Made by a program: the position numbers and the translations under genes. Positions 17,100 through 26,214 of a stretch of DNA of 64,000 bases are shown one piece after another. The stretch comes from Corynebacterium urogenitale (GTDB lineage Bacteria > Actinomycetota > Actinomycetes > Mycobacteriales > Mycobacteriaceae), in NCBI RefSeq assembly GCF_009026825.1, contig NZ_CP045032.1, forward strand, positions 1,116,001 through 1,180,000, in the 5' to 3' direction. The number at the start of each line of letters is the position of its first letter. The stretch's first letter is position 1. Under the pieces are notes generated by a model, which was not told the DNA's origin, did no database searches, and worked only from the letters and a program-made list of their open reading frames with translations.

Positions 17100-19022
17100 T
17101 CACTCGATCATGCGCACAGCCATGGGGGTCATGCCCCCGTAGCGCACGTCGCTAATCTTGACGACATCACCTGATTGTGGAGCCTCAATCATCTTGCCAT
17201 CGCCCAGGTAGAGGGCCACGTGCTGGGATCCGCCTGCGCCCCAGAAGAGCATGTCACCGCGCTTGATTTCGGAGACGGGAACTTGGCGGCCGGCGTTGTA
17301 TTGGGAACCAGAGTAGTGATCTAGCTGGAAGCCCACTGCGTAGAAGGCGTACATCATCAGCCCGGAGCAGTCGAAGCCTACCTTTGCGTAGTCGCCATGG
17401 GCGTCGCCCACACCGCCGTCGCGAATACCCAGGGTTGGGCCGTGCCAGTTGCCGCCGCCCCAGGCATATGGCATACCCAGCTGGGACTGGGCGCGCTCGA
17501 TCACCCGCTCGATCTTGGCGGCTGCATCACCGGAAGTATCGACGGTGTCGTCCGCTTCGGCTGTTGCCTCGCTCGCAGCACCGGATGCGGCGTTGTTAAT
17601 GCCCTCGGCAATGTCGGAGATTGGATCTGTGGCAGTTGGGGACTCACCGGTTGGTGCGCCGAGTTGTGCTTGAGCCTGATCGTATTGCTGGCCCGCAGTT
17701 TCCCGACCTGCAGCTAAAGCGGCGTTCAGGGCGGCAGTCTGGTCCCCGCCTTCGGCGTATGCAGTAAATCCGGCCATTGCCGCTGCACCGCCAGCGCGAA
17801 GTAGACCGTCGATAGCGAGCTGGCGTTGTTCATCTCCTTCAGAAGATGCGGCGAACTGAGCTGGCACATTGTTGAGTTGAGCCAGAGCATCTCCAGAGCC
17901 GGCGGCAGGCTCGACAGGTGCCTGTGGACCCGCGGGTGCCGCTGCGCCCTCGTTGGTAGCAGGCGTCCGTGGTGCAGTTTCATTTTCCGCAGGTGTTACT
18001 ACTTCGCCCTGGGCATCAGCTTGTTGAGCGACAGTGGGATCAGTAGCACCGTTCTCCGTGGAATCAGCAGAATCGCCGGCATTATTACTGTTTTGCGCAG
18101 GCGTTGCGGCAGAAGTATTGGTGTCTACATCCGCAGCGGATTCGGTGTATGGCGTAATCCCCTGCTGCTCAGCTTGCGTTTCCTCTGGCTGTTCGCCACG
18201 CTCTTCAACGCGATTCACCGCTGCCTCAGCAGCGCGGCGCTTGTCCCAGGAGCTAGCGTTCGGCTTGCTCCCTGCCACGGCATTTACGGCCTTACGTGCG
18301 GCATTGAGTTTCTTTTGTGCCAGGGACTGGGCTGCGATGAGACGGTCGTACTCACCACGCTTGTTGCGAAGTTCCTTCTGTGAAGAAGTCAGGGCGTCAT
18401 TGGCGTCATTGTGAGCGCGCACAGCATCGGAAACAGCTTTGTCCGCCGTCGCACGATCATCTCGCAGCTGCGACTCCTCGTTCGCAGTTTGAGTTCGTGC
18501 GAGGTCCAGGCGATCTACTGTTCCCTGCTGGCGTTCGGTCGCTAAACGGATATAGGACGCGCGATCGAGCGAGTCCCCCGCAGCATCTTCACCGGCAGCC
18601 AAAGTGACCGGAGAGGCATCGCCGCCCGATGCGTAGGCGGAACGGGCAATCTCGTCGAGATCATCCTGCGCCTTCGCTACGGCTTTATCCGAATCAGTGA
18701 GGCGGGAACGTGCATCCACTACGGAGTCTTGCGCCTTCTGCGCTTCCTTCTGCGCCTTACTGAGGTCGACTCGCGCCTTATTGGCGGATTCCCTGAGACC
18801 ACCCATTTCCAGTTCGAGATCGGACACAGCGTCCTTGGCTTCACTGAGCTTATTCACCAAGTCTGCGAGATACGCCTCTGCTGTTACCTGCTCCTCAGCC
18901 TTGGCAGGGTGCGCCGCCACCTGGAAAGCCAAACCGGTGGTTACAGCACAAGCCAGCAGGGCGCGGGATGACCGTGCGATGGCGACCGTCTGCAGTTGAC
19001 GGTTAGCGGAACGTTTAAACAC
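17100..19022 (-). CDS. RipA-like NlpC/P60 peptidoglycan endopeptidase
   Basis: Secreted D,L-endopeptidase that cuts peptidoglycan stem peptides, needed for daughter-cell separation in corynebacteria and mycobacteria. The 640-residue precursor has a Sec signal peptide (about 1-42, cleavage after AHPAKA), a coiled coil (about 45-270) and a long Ala/Thr/Glu-rich linker (about 275-400). The NlpC/P60 domain is at about 510-640. The triad Cys552 (in FDCSG), His601 (in SQHVAL) and Glu613 (in MIEAP) has spacings of 49 and 12, identical to mycobacterial RipA. The GTG at 19022 has an AGGAGAGG site upstream. A GlxR-type operator lies 274 bases before it, implying a long leader. Confidence 0.93.
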   Translation of the reverse strand: MFKRSANRQLQTVAIARSSRALLACAVTTGLAFQVAAHPAKAEEQVTAEAYLADLVNKLSEAKDAVSDLELEMGGLRESANKARVDLSKAQKEAQKAQDSVVDARSRLTDSDKAVAKAQDDLDEIARSAYASGGDASPVTLAAGEDAAGDSLDRASYIRLATERQQGTVDRLDLARTQTANEESQLRDDRATADKAVSDAVRAHNDANDALTSSQKELRNKRGEYDRLIAAQSLAQKKLNAARKAVNAVAGSKPNASSWDKRRAAEAAVNRVEERGEQPEETQAEQQGITPYTESAADVDTNTSAATPAQNSNNAGDSADSTENGATDPTVAQQADAQGEVVTPAENETAPRTPATNEGAAAPAGPQAPVEPAAGSGDALAQLNNVPAQFAASSEGDEQRQLAIDGLLRAGGAAAMAGFTAYAEGGDQTAALNAALAAGRETAGQQYDQAQAQLGAPTGESPTATDPISDIAEGINNAASGAASEATAEADDTVDTSGDAAAKIERVIERAQSQLGMPYAWGGGNWHGPTLGIRDGGVGDAHGDYAKVGFDCSGLMMYAFYAVGFQLDHYSGSQYNAGRQVPVSEIKRGDMLFWGAGGSQHVALYLGDGKMIEAPQSGDVVKISDVRYGGMTPMAVRMIE

Positions 19023-19566
19023 GTTTGCCTCTCCTGTGATGGATTACTCGCAACAGGCACAAGTTCATCCGGTCCGGCTGTCCACACTTCCCCATGCGGT
19101 CAGTACCGGTCCCGTCCGAACCAGTTGTCTCAAAAGTCACTTTGAAATCAACCCGTTACAAAAGATGACAGATGGAACCCTAGGACACAGATGAAACCGG
19201 TGTGAACTCTTTTCCCCTCATTAACAAACAACACATTTGTATCAGTTGTCACGCTTTGTGGCTTGACCTGCGAAGTTATAGAACTGAAATTTTATTGTGA
19301 TCTACGTCACAATATAGGTTGATTGCGGCGTGTTGTCTTGATTGAAGGCGATTTCGCATCTCAAGTGTTGAGTCTTGATTAATATTAGTCAACTCGTGAG
19401 GCTTGACGGTTGTTGAATGGGTGGCGGTTGTTGTGGCGGATTTCCCCAGTGGCTGATGGTGAAATTGGGCTACCAGTGGCGTGTGTTACTGGAGCGCCTT
19501 GTGGGAGCCCTGTGACTTTTGGTGTAGTTGAGCCTTTGGCTTGTGGGGTTGCGGACCCGGGTGAGG
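19023..19566. other. 544-bp intergenic region: long 5' leader and promoter of the NlpC/P60 gene
   Basis: No credible gene. On the minus strand I see an AGGAGAGG site at about 19029-19036 before the hydrolase start. A TATAAC -10-like box is at 19275-19280 and a GlxR-type site at 19296-19311. A promoter there gives an untranslated leader of about 245 bases, long enough to hold an RNA element, but I recognise no riboswitch consensus. The part from 19320 to 19566 holds nothing I can name. Confidence 0.6.
19296..19311. promoter_or_regulatory. GlxR (CRP-type) operator upstream of the RipA-like gene
   Basis: TGTGATCTACGTCACA is a complete match to the corynebacterial GlxR consensus TGTGA-NNTANN-TCACA. 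The site overlaps the expected -35 region of a minus-strand promoter (TATAAC at 19275-19280). GlxR is the cAMP-responsive global regulator of corynebacteria and is known to control cell-wall hydrolase and Rpf genes. Confidence 0.85.
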
Positions 19567-20082
19567 CTAGCGGCCTCGCGTCAGTGAACGGCGGGAAAAT
19601 GTGGCAGCGATAGCGACCGAGCCGATGGCCGCAGTCAAGACGAGAGCGTTGATTCCAGTGAAGTCGGTCTCGGTTCCCTCGAGGCTGTTGATGTAGGTCT
19701 CTGCGGCAGTTGGATCGACTTTGTAGTTGATCAAGGATTGCTTCTGTTCGATCTGGCTCCGGGACAGCGTGTCTGAAACAATGCCGGCAGGCCCGTGCGA
19801 CTGGACAATGACCGTATTGGCTCCTGTCTCGTTCTTTAAAGCCTGCGCGACATCGCGCATGTCTGAGGATGTGGCGCCACGTTTGTTGAGTACCGCGATC
19901 TTGGCTATTCCGAGGTTATCGGCAATGCCAGGAGTTGAGTTGCCATTGAGGATGTCCTCGTAATGTTGGACCATCCCCTCCTTGTGCTCTCCATATGAAA
20001 CCAAAATCTCGGGTGCGATGGTGAGGTTGGAGTTTTTCAGCTCGCCAGCGATCGACTGGACATTGATATCCACAGGGATCAT
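19567..20082 (-). CDS. Rv1476-like membrane protein (DUF6676 type)
   Basis: A 171-residue membrane-anchored protein. It starts MIPVDINVQSIAGEL, then has an alpha/beta domain with NLGIAKIAVLNKRGATSSDMRDVA and ANTVIVQSHGPAGIVSD, and ends with one membrane helix (about 142-162, INALVLTAAIGSVAIAATF) and a basic tail. In Mycobacterium tuberculosis the same slot between acn and ripA is occupied by Rv1476, with the same outline. The soluble part faces either cytoplasm or wall; the C-terminal anchor with RRSLTRGR tail favours an outside domain. The ATG at 20082 is chosen since upstream codons are not family-like. Function unknown, perhaps tied to wall hydrolase control. Confidence 0.78.
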   Translation of the reverse strand: MIPVDINVQSIAGELKNSNLTIAPEILVSYGEHKEGMVQHYEDILNGNSTPGIADNLGIAKIAVLNKRGATSSDMRDVAQALKNETGANTVIVQSHGPAGIVSDTLSRSQIEQKQSLINYKVDPTAAETYINSLEGTETDFTGINALVLTAAIGSVAIAATFSRRSLTRGR

Positions 20083-20220
20083 AGATGGGTGCAACCTCGA
20101 TACATCTAGAAGTAAAAGTGGCCAGCAGAAGTCGGCCGGGAAATCGGTTCTGCCTGGATTTTTACCACCGGAACCTTTTTGGGGGTGATCCCGACACGCG
20201 TGTTTCGTGCAGATTAAGAA

Positions 20221-20236
20221 CAGGACAGCCGTACTG
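20221..20236 (+). promoter_or_regulatory. AcnR operator before acn
   Basis: CAGGACAGCCGTACTG matches the published AcnR operator consensus CAGNACnnncGTACTG at every defined base. It sits 160 bases before the acn start and directly upstream of a TAGGAT -10-like box (20238-20243), the position from which AcnR is known to block aconitase transcription in C. glutamicum. Confidence 0.88.
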
Positions 20237-20237
20237 T

Positions 20238-20243
20238 TAGGAT
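20238..20243 (+). promoter_or_regulatory. putative -10 box of acn
   Basis: TAGGAT directly after the AcnR operator. A start site about seven bases downstream would give an acn leader of about 145 bases. Apart from this operator and -10 box I see nothing further in the 314-bp gap 20083-20396 between the Rv1476-like gene and acn. Confidence 0.55.
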
Positions 20244-20396
20244 TGAGCATGACGTTGCGGGGCAATTACTGCCACAATGGAAGACAGGTTTCCCGCTGAT
20301 GCGTCCTTGACGATTTGGGACCATCGGGAGCGCTCAATGAGAGGGCTTCGCGCGGTGGCCACACAACGACTACGAGAAGAGACTCAGGAGCACACT

Positions 20397-23210
20397 GTGA
20401 CTTCAAGCATCAACTCTTTTGACGCTAAGGGCACTCTGGAGGTCGGCGACAAGTCTTACGAGATTTACCGCCTGTCTGCAGTCCCAGGTATGGAAAAGCT
20501 TCCATACTCCCTGAAGGTTCTGGGTGAGAACCTGCTGCGCAACGAGGATGGCGCAAACATCACTCGCGAGCACATCGAAGCTATCGCCAACTGGGATCCA
20601 TCCGCTGAACCAAGCATCGAGATCCAGTTCACCCCAGCCCGCGTGATCATGCAGGACTTCACCGGCGTGGCCTGCATCGTCGACCTCGCTACCATCCGTG
20701 ACGCTGTCGTGGCCCTCGGTGGCGACGCTGACCAGGTCAACCCGCTGAACCCGGCTGAGATGGTTATCGACCACTCCGTGATCATCGAGAACTTCGGCGA
20801 TGAGAACGCACTCGAAGCTAACGTTGCTATCGAGTACCAGCGCAACGACGAGCGCTACAAGTTCCTCCGCTGGGGCACCGGCGCCTTCTCCAACTTCCGC
20901 GTTGTGCCTCCAGGAACCGGTATCGTCCACCAGGTCAACATCGAGTACCTGGCACGCTCCGTCTTCGACAACGATGGCGTTGCTTACCCAGACACCTGTG
21001 TGGGTACCGATTCCCACACCACTATGGAGAACGGCCTCGGCATCCTGGGCTGGGGTGTTGGTGGCATCGAGGCCGAGGCTGCCATGCTCGGCCAGCCAAT
21101 CTCCATGCTCATCCCTCGCGTTGTAGGCTTCAAGCTGCACGGTGAGATCCAGCCAGGCGTCACCGCAACCGACGTCGTGCTGACCATCACCGACATGCTT
21201 CGCCAGCACGGCGTGGTCGGCAAGTTTGTCGAGTTCTACGGTGCCGGCGTGGCTGAGCTGCCACTGGCTAACCGCGCAACCATCGGCAACATGTCTCCGG
21301 AGTTCGGCTCCACCGCCGCGATCTTCCCGATCGACGAGGAGACCGTGAAGTACCTTGAGCTGACCGGCCGCGACCAGGAGACCCTGGATCGCGTCGAGGC
21401 TTACGCCAAGGAGCAGGGCATGTGGCTGGACCCAGCTGCAGAGCCAGAGTACTCCGAGTACCTCGAGCTGGACCTGTCCACCGTGGTTCCTTCCATCGCT
21501 GGTCCAAAGCGTCCACAGGACCGCATCGAGCTGTCTGACTCCAAGGCACAGTTCCGCAAGGATCTGCACAACTACGTGGATGGTTCCGCTGCCGATTCCA
21601 CCTCCGGAGAGTTCGATGCTGAGGGTCCTGCCACCGAGAACACCTCCTCCGCTGACGCTGGTACCCCAGCATCTGCCGCAGACGCCAAGGGCAACATCCC
21701 ATCCGCTGCTGCTTCCGCAGAGGGTCGCCCATCCAACCCAATTGTGGTTGAGTACAACGGCAAGAAGATGGAGCTGGACCACGGCATGGTCGCTATCGCC
21801 TCCATCACCTCCTGCACCAACACCTCCAACCCATCCGTGATGATCGGTGCAGGCCTGCTGGCTCGCAAGGCCGCAGAAAAGGGCCTGACCGCAGCTCCAT
21901 GGGTGAAGACCTCCATGGCCCCTGGTTCCCAGGTTGTCAATGGCTACTACGAGAAGGCTGGTCTGTGGAAGGACCTGGAGGCCATGGGCTTCTACCTCGT
22001 GGGCTACGGCTGCACCACCTGTATCGGTAACTCCGGCCCACTGCCAGAGGAAATCTCTGCTGGCATCAACGAGGCAGACCTTTCGGCTACCGCTGTTCTG
22101 TCCGGTAACCGTAACTTCGAGGGTCGCATCAACCCAGATGTGAAGATGAACTACCTCGCATCCCCAATCCTGGTTATCGCCTACGCGATCGCCGGCACCA
22201 TGGACTTCGACTTCGAGACGGATTCCCTGGGCAAGGACAAGGATGGCAACGACGTCTACCTGAAGGACATCTGGCCATCCACCGAGGAGATCGAGGAGAC
22301 CATCGCCTCCTCCATCACTAAGGAGCTGTACGAGGCTGACTACGCTGACGTCTTCAAGGGTGACGAGCGCTGGCAGAACCTGCAGACCCCAACCGGCAAG
22401 ACCTTCGATTGGGATGAGAAGTCCACCTACATCCGTCGTGCACCTTACTTCGACGGCATGTCCAAGGATCCACAGCCAGTCTCCGACGTCAAGGGTGCTC
22501 GCGTCTTGGCTCTGCTCGGCGATTCCGTCACGACGGACCACATCTCCCCTGCTTCCACCATCAAGCCTGGCACCCCAGCTGCTCAGTACCTGGATGCCAA
22601 TGGCGTGGAGCGCAAGGACTACAACTCCCTCGGCGCACGTCGTGGTAACCACGAGGTGATGGTCCGCGGTACCTTCGCTAACATCCGTCTGCAGAACCAG
22701 CTGCTCGATGGCGTTTCCGGTGGCTACACCCGCGACTTCACCCAGGAGGGTGGACCACAGTCCTACATCTACGACGCTGCGATGAACTACAAGGAGCAGA
22801 ACACTCCTCTCGTGGTTCTGGGTGGCAAGGAGTACGGCACCGGCTCTTCCCGTGACTGGGCTGCGAAGGGCACCCTGCTGCTCGGCGTGAAGGCTGTCAT
22901 TGCTGAGTCCTTCGAGCGTATCCACCGCTCTAACCTCATCGGCATGGGCGTTGTCCCACTGCAGTTCCCAGAAGGCGAGTCTTGGAAGTCCCTGGGCATC
23001 GACGGCACCGAGACCTTCGACATCACTGGTATCGAGGAGCTCAACAACGGCACCACGCCGAAGACCATCAAGGTCGTCGCTACCAAGGAGAACGGCGAGA
23101 AGATCGAGTTCGACGCCGTCACCCGTATCGACACCCCGGGTGAGGCTGACTACTACCGCCACGGCGGCATCCTGCAGTTCGTGCTGCGCAACATGATGGC
23201 TGCTAAGTAA
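20397..23210 (+). CDS. acn: aconitate hydratase (aconitase A)
   Basis: Interconverts citrate and isocitrate in the TCA cycle with a 4Fe-4S cluster; also an IRP1-type protein by family. The 937-residue protein has [20 protein letters not shown], the cluster cysteines in [10 protein letters not shown] and [10 protein letters not shown], and the C-terminal swivel domain with [12 protein letters not shown]. Between about residues 394 and 448 it carries an Ala/Ser/Glu-rich insert, as seen in corynebacterial aconitases. The GTG at 20397 has a CAGGAG site upstream. Codon use is strongly biased, so it is highly expressed. Control by AcnR is expected from the operator at 20221; acnR follows. Confidence 0.97.
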   Translation: MTSSINSFDAKGTLEVGDKSYEIYRLSAVPGMEKLPYSLKVLGENLLRNEDGANITREHIEAIANWDPSAEPSIEIQFTPARVIMQDFTGVACIVDLATIRDAVVALGGDADQVNPLNPAEMVIDHSVIIENFGDENALEANVAIEYQRNDERYKFLRWGTGAFSNFRVVPPGTGIVHQVNIEYLARSVFDNDGVAYPDTCVGTDSHTTMENGLGILGWGVGGIEAEAAMLGQPISMLIPRVVGFKLHGEIQPGVTATDVVLTITDMLRQHGVVGKFVEFYGAGVAELPLANRATIGNMSPEFGSTAAIFPIDEETVKYLELTGRDQETLDRVEAYAKEQGMWLDPAAEPEYSEYLELDLSTVVPSIAGPKRPQDRIELSDSKAQFRKDLHNYVDGSAADSTSGEFDAEGPATENTSSADAGTPASAADAKGNIPSAAASAEGRPSNPIVVEYNGKKMELDHGMVAIASITSCTNTSNPSVMIGAGLLARKAAEKGLTAAPWVKTSMAPGSQVVNGYYEKAGLWKDLEAMGFYLVGYGCTTCIGNSGPLPEEISAGINEADLSATAVLSGNRNFEGRINPDVKMNYLASPILVIAYAIAGTMDFDFETDSLGKDKDGNDVYLKDIWPSTEEIEETIASSITKELYEADYADVFKGDERWQNLQTPTGKTFDWDEKSTYIRRAPYFDGMSKDPQPVSDVKGARVLALLGDSVTTDHISPASTIKPGTPAAQYLDANGVERKDYNSLGARRGNHEVMVRGTFANIRLQNQLLDGVSGGYTRDFTQEGGPQSYIYDAAMNYKEQNTPLVVLGGKEYGTGSSRDWAAKGTLLLGVKAVIAESFERIHRSNLIGMGVVPLQFPEGESWKSLGIDGTETFDITGIEELNNGTTPKTIKVVATKENGEKIEFDAVTRIDTPGEADYYRHGGILQFVLRNMMAAK

Positions 23211-23285
23211 TTCCCCGCTCGTGGGAATGATTAGCGACCTCGTTGCTGCTCAGTAGAGAGCTTCGTAGGTAGCGTCAAAGGATCC

Positions 23286-23340
23286 GGCGGCGGGACCGGG
23301 AGAGGAACCACCAGGTTTCGCTCTTGGCCCGCCGCCTTTT
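23286..23340 (+). terminator. intrinsic terminator after acn
   Basis: GGCGGCGGG at 23286-23294 pairs with CCCGCCGCC at 23328-23336 and is followed at once by TTTT. The large loop can fold further. It lies 75 bases after acn and 82 before acnR, so it should end most acn transcripts while allowing acnR its own promoter or partial read-through. Just beyond, ATCGCCTC (23347) and GAGGCGAT (23385) form another inverted repeat. Confidence 0.75.
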
Positions 23341-23422
23341 CCAATGATCGCCTCAGTAGGGAGTCCGCATCGATGGGTTCTGGAGAGGCGATACTCCCCC
23401 AAGACAGGAAGCGTGTTTGTGT

Positions 23423-23995
23423 ATGTCCACAATCACTGATCTGAGTTTGGACGAGAAGAAAGAAGAGATTCTCGTTGGTGCCCGTCGCTGTTTCGCAGCC
23501 TACGGTTACGAAGGAGCTACCGTCCGTCGTCTTGAAGACGCAACCGGGAAGTCTCGCGGAGCCATCTTTCATCACTTTCGTGACAAGGAAACTCTGTTTC
23601 TTGCCCTCGCTCGCGAAGATGCGTCACGCCAAGCCGAACTCGTTGCACGGGAAGGACTCGTAGAAGTCATGCGCGACATGCTCGCGCACCCGGAGCGACA
23701 TGATTGGTTAGCAACGCGAGTGGAGATCACCAAGATGCTGCGCACCGATGCGAGTTTTCGCGCGCGGTGGCTCAAGCATCAGAAAGTGCTCGATGATGCG
23801 GTGCGCGAGCGTCTACGTCATCTCGCCGATATCGGCCGGATGCGTGACGATGTGGATCCATCGGTGATTCACGATTTCCTCGAGACTCTCATGGATGGCT
23901 TCATTACCCGGCTGGCTTCCGGTGGTTCCACCGAAGGCCTAGAGGCCGTGTTGGATCTTGCCGAAGGTACGGTGCGATCCCGAAGTTTCGATTGA
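23423..23995 (+). CDS. acnR: TetR-family aconitase repressor AcnR
   Basis: A 190-residue TetR-type repressor of acn. The N-terminal DNA-binding domain shows AYGYEGATVRRLEDATGKSR and GAIFHHFRDKETLFL, almost the same as C. glutamicum AcnR. The C-terminal ligand domain contains LETLMDGFITRLASGGSTEG, also a close match. In C. glutamicum AcnR senses citrate with metal and answers to iron status through DtxR. I start at the ATG at 23423; a GTG two codons earlier is possible. Its 3' end is overlapped by 127 bases by the DUF1990 gene on the other strand. Confidence 0.94.
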   Translation: MSTITDLSLDEKKEEILVGARRCFAAYGYEGATVRRLEDATGKSRGAIFHHFRDKETLFLALAREDASRQAELVAREGLVEVMRDMLAHPERHDWLATRVEITKMLRTDASFRARWLKHQKVLDDAVRERLRHLADIGRMRDDVDPSVIHDFLETLMDGFITRLASGGSTEGLEAVLDLAEGTVRSRSFD

Positions 23996-24534
23996 GTGCT
24001 GCTCCCCTCGTGGGGGCGCATTCCTTCAACGTACAGGCGGGTTTCGCGTCTCTGTACCCAGCGAGCCACGGGTGCTCCCAGCTTCGCTAGCCACCAGGCG
24101 TGCTTCGAAAACGCCACGCAGCGGCCTGTCACAGTTCCATCGGATGCCAGCTCCACGATGAATGCCTCTTCCCCACACTCCACGTGCCCGGCTAGAGTTC
24201 CGTACACCATCACGGTTCGGTGTTTGCTGTGTTCTCGGTAGATGATGGCGCAGGGACTCGTTGTAGGACCGAAGTGAAGGCGCACGATATCCGAGCCCCG
24301 TGCGTCTTCTTCGCTACTGAGTTCGACGCCCACGCGTGCATGGCTGTGCGCCCGCCAGGAATTGAGGCGGTAACTCGCGGCCCGAAAGCATGCCTCACCG
24401 TGACCCAACACTGCTGAATGATCCACGACATGCCACGCTCGGTCACTGGTGGCGTCGGACATGGAGGCGCCGTTAGCGAGTTCGAGGGTGAACAGGCGCA
24501 GGTCGGCGGGGTAAGTCAGGCCGTAGGGACTCAT
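23869..24534 (-). CDS. DUF1990 family protein with C-terminal extension
   Basis: A 221-residue protein whose first 165 or so residues look like the DUF1990 family: MSPYGLTYPADLRLF, RAWHVVDHSAVLGHGEACFRAA, GHVECGEEAFIVEL and AKLGAPVARWVQRRETRLYVEGM. These proteins resemble START/SRPBCC ligand-binding folds and have no known function. The last 50 or so residues (Arg/Ser-rich) do not belong to the family, and 127 bases of their coding run antisense through the end of acnR, so the natural stop codon may have been lost. The ATG at 24534 is chosen on family grounds. It is divergent from the ACT-domain gene with 37 bases between. Confidence 0.75.
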   Translation of the reverse strand: MSPYGLTYPADLRLFTLELANGASMSDATSDRAWHVVDHSAVLGHGEACFRAASYRLNSWRAHSHARVGVELSSEEDARGSDIVRLHFGPTTSPCAIIYREHSKHRTVMVYGTLAGHVECGEEAFIVELASDGTVTGRCVAFSKHAWWLAKLGAPVARWVQRRETRLYVEGMRPHEGSSTQSKLRDRTVPSARSNTASRPSVEPPEASRVMKPSMRVSRKS

Positions 24535-24571
24535 GAATTGAGGATAACTCTCGGGGTCTAGGATGGGAGTC

Positions 24572-24841
24572 ATGTTTGCCATCATGACTGTCACTGGTGC
24601 CGATAGCACCGGAATTATCGCTGCGGTGACCACCGCCCTCGCCGAACTAGACGTCAATATCGTCGACGTGTCCCAGACACTCATGTCCGGCTACTTCACG
24701 ATGATCCTTCGCGTGGAGTTCGATGATCGCCAGACCTCCATTACGGAGATTCAGCAGCGGCTCAAGCCCGTTGCAGAACGGACGCAGCAGGCCATTCGTA
24801 TCCAGTCGGAAGACCTGTTCACTGCGATGAACGAGATTTAG
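24572..24841 (+). CDS. ACT-domain protein, UPF0237 family
   Basis: An 89-residue single ACT domain: [38 protein letters not shown] with the Gly-turn typical of ligand-binding ACT folds, then a second helix and strand. It is a stand-alone sensor domain of the UPF0237 type, which probably binds an amino acid or similar small molecule. In many bacteria it sits directly before a PFL/UPF0210 gene, as here (17 bases to the next start), so the two form a functional pair of unknown role. The ATG at 24572 removes three non-family residues. Confidence 0.9.
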   Translation: MFAIMTVTGADSTGIIAAVTTALAELDVNIVDVSQTLMSGYFTMILRVEFDDRQTSITEIQQRLKPVAERTQQAIRIQSEDLFTAMNEI

Positions 24842-24858
24842 GTAAGGACCCAAACACA

Positions 24859-26214
24859 GTGTTCAACCCCAATCGCATCATCGATACGATCGAGATGATC
24901 GACAAGTATCGTCTCGATATCCGCACAGTGACCATGGGTATCTCCCTGCTCGGTTGTACCCGCACCACCATGGAAGAAACCTGCCAGGCCATTTACGATC
25001 GGGTGACTCGGCAAGCAGCACGTCTCGTGGAGGTGTGCGAGGGCATCGAGGCCGAACTGGGCATCCCGATTGTCAATAAGCGCATTTCAGTGACCCCAAT
25101 CTCCCTTGTAGTCGCTGGCGTGGAAGGCAACCCCGTGGAAGCCGCAAAGGCACTGGACAAGGCGGCGAAGGAAGTCGGAGTGAACTTCGTCGGAGGCTAC
25201 TCCGCGCTTGTTGAGAAGGGAGCCACGACCAGTGAAAAGGCTCTGATTCGTTCCATTCCGGAGGCGCTGAGTACTACCGATGTTGTCTGCTCGAGTGTCA
25301 ATATCGCCACGTCCCGGGCCGGAATCAACATGAATGCTGCCGCACAGATGGGCCGCATCATTAAAGAAGCAGCAGAGCTGACGAAGGAACAGGACGCGAT
25401 CGCCTGCGCCAAGCTCGTGATCTTCGCTAATTCTGTTGGTGATAATCCGTTCATGGCGGGCGCCTTCCACGGAATTGAGGAACCAGACTGCGTGGTCTCA
25501 GTGGGTGTCTCTGGCCCCGGAGTGGTTGATCGTGCACTTGGTGATCTTGAGGGCGCGACGCTGGATCAAGTTGCCGAGGAGATCAAAAAGGCCGCGTTTA
25601 AGATCACCCGCGCTGGACAGCTGGTGGGCAACATGGCTTCGGAGCGGCTTGGTGTGCCATTTGGCATCATTGATTTGTCTTTGGCACCGACGGCAGAACT
25701 CGGCGACTCGGTGGCTCACATTCTGGAGCATATGGGACTCGACCAGGTTGGAACGCACGGTACTACGGCCGCTCTTGCACTCCTCAACGACGCTGTGAAG
25801 AAAGGTGGCATGATGGCATGCTCACGCGTCGGAGGGCTATCCGGTTCCTTTATTCCCGTCTCTGAAGATAAGGGGATGATTGACGCCGTACGTGCCGGCA
25901 CAATTTCCATGGACAAGTTGGAGGCCATGACCGCCATCTGTTCAGTGGGCTTTGACATGATCGCTATCCCAGGCGACACCCCGGCCGAATCCATCGCGGG
26001 CATGATCGCAGATGAGGCCGCTATTGGCGTCATGAACCACAAGACGACCGCCGTTCGAGTCATCCCCGTTCCGGGTAAAAAGCCCGGCGATGACGTGAAT
26101 TTCGGTGGTCTGCTTGGCTACGCCCCGGTCATTCCAGTGAACACTGTGGGGAACCGTGAGTTCATCCACCGTGGAGGATTCATTCCCGCACCGGTTCATG
26201 GTTTCCGAAACTAG
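24859..26214 (+). CDS. PFL family protein (UPF0210/DUF711)
   Basis: A 451-residue protein of the UPF0210 family, which has a glycyl-radical-enzyme-like (PFL-type) barrel fold but is not known to be a radical enzyme. Visible signatures are [20 protein letters not shown] at the start, [53 protein letters not shown] and the C-terminal [12 protein letters not shown]. No C-terminal glycyl-radical motif is seen. The GTG at 24859 has an AAGGA site about 12 bases upstream. It is translationally close to the ACT-domain gene, and the membrane protein that follows overlaps its 3' end by 17 bases, so the three are an operon. Confidence 0.92.
   Translation: MFNPNRIIDTIEMIDKYRLDIRTVTMGISLLGCTRTTMEETCQAIYDRVTRQAARLVEVCEGIEAELGIPIVNKRISVTPISLVVAGVEGNPVEAAKALDKAAKEVGVNFVGGYSALVEKGATTSEKALIRSIPEALSTTDVVCSSVNIATSRAGINMNAAAQMGRIIKEAAELTKEQDAIACAKLVIFANSVGDNPFMAGAFHGIEEPDCVVSVGVSGPGVVDRALGDLEGATLDQVAEEIKKAAFKITRAGQLVGNMASERLGVPFGIIDLSLAPTAELGDSVAHILEHMGLDQVGTHGTTAALALLNDAVKKGGMMACSRVGGLSGSFIPVSEDKGMIDAVRAGTISMDKLEAMTAICSVGFDMIAIPGDTPAESIAGMIADEAAIGVMNHKTTAVRVIPVPGKKPGDDVNFGGLLGYAPVIPVNTVGNREFIHRGGFIPAPVHGFRN

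Noticed and set aside
19023..19268. Cyclic-di-AMP riboswitch in the hydrolase leader
   Set aside because: Expected by family habit, but I could not find the conserved core segments; kept only as a test in the findings.
19410..19613. Short plus-strand open frame in the intergenic region before the Rv1476-like gene
   Set aside because: Composition is not protein-like, no start signal, and it overlaps the 3' end of the gene on the other strand.
20403..23162. Open frame of about 919 codons antisense to acn
   Set aside because: It mirrors acn exactly. The strong C-ending codon bias of acn removes stops on the other strand; the translation is Val/Gly/Asp-rich with no family features.
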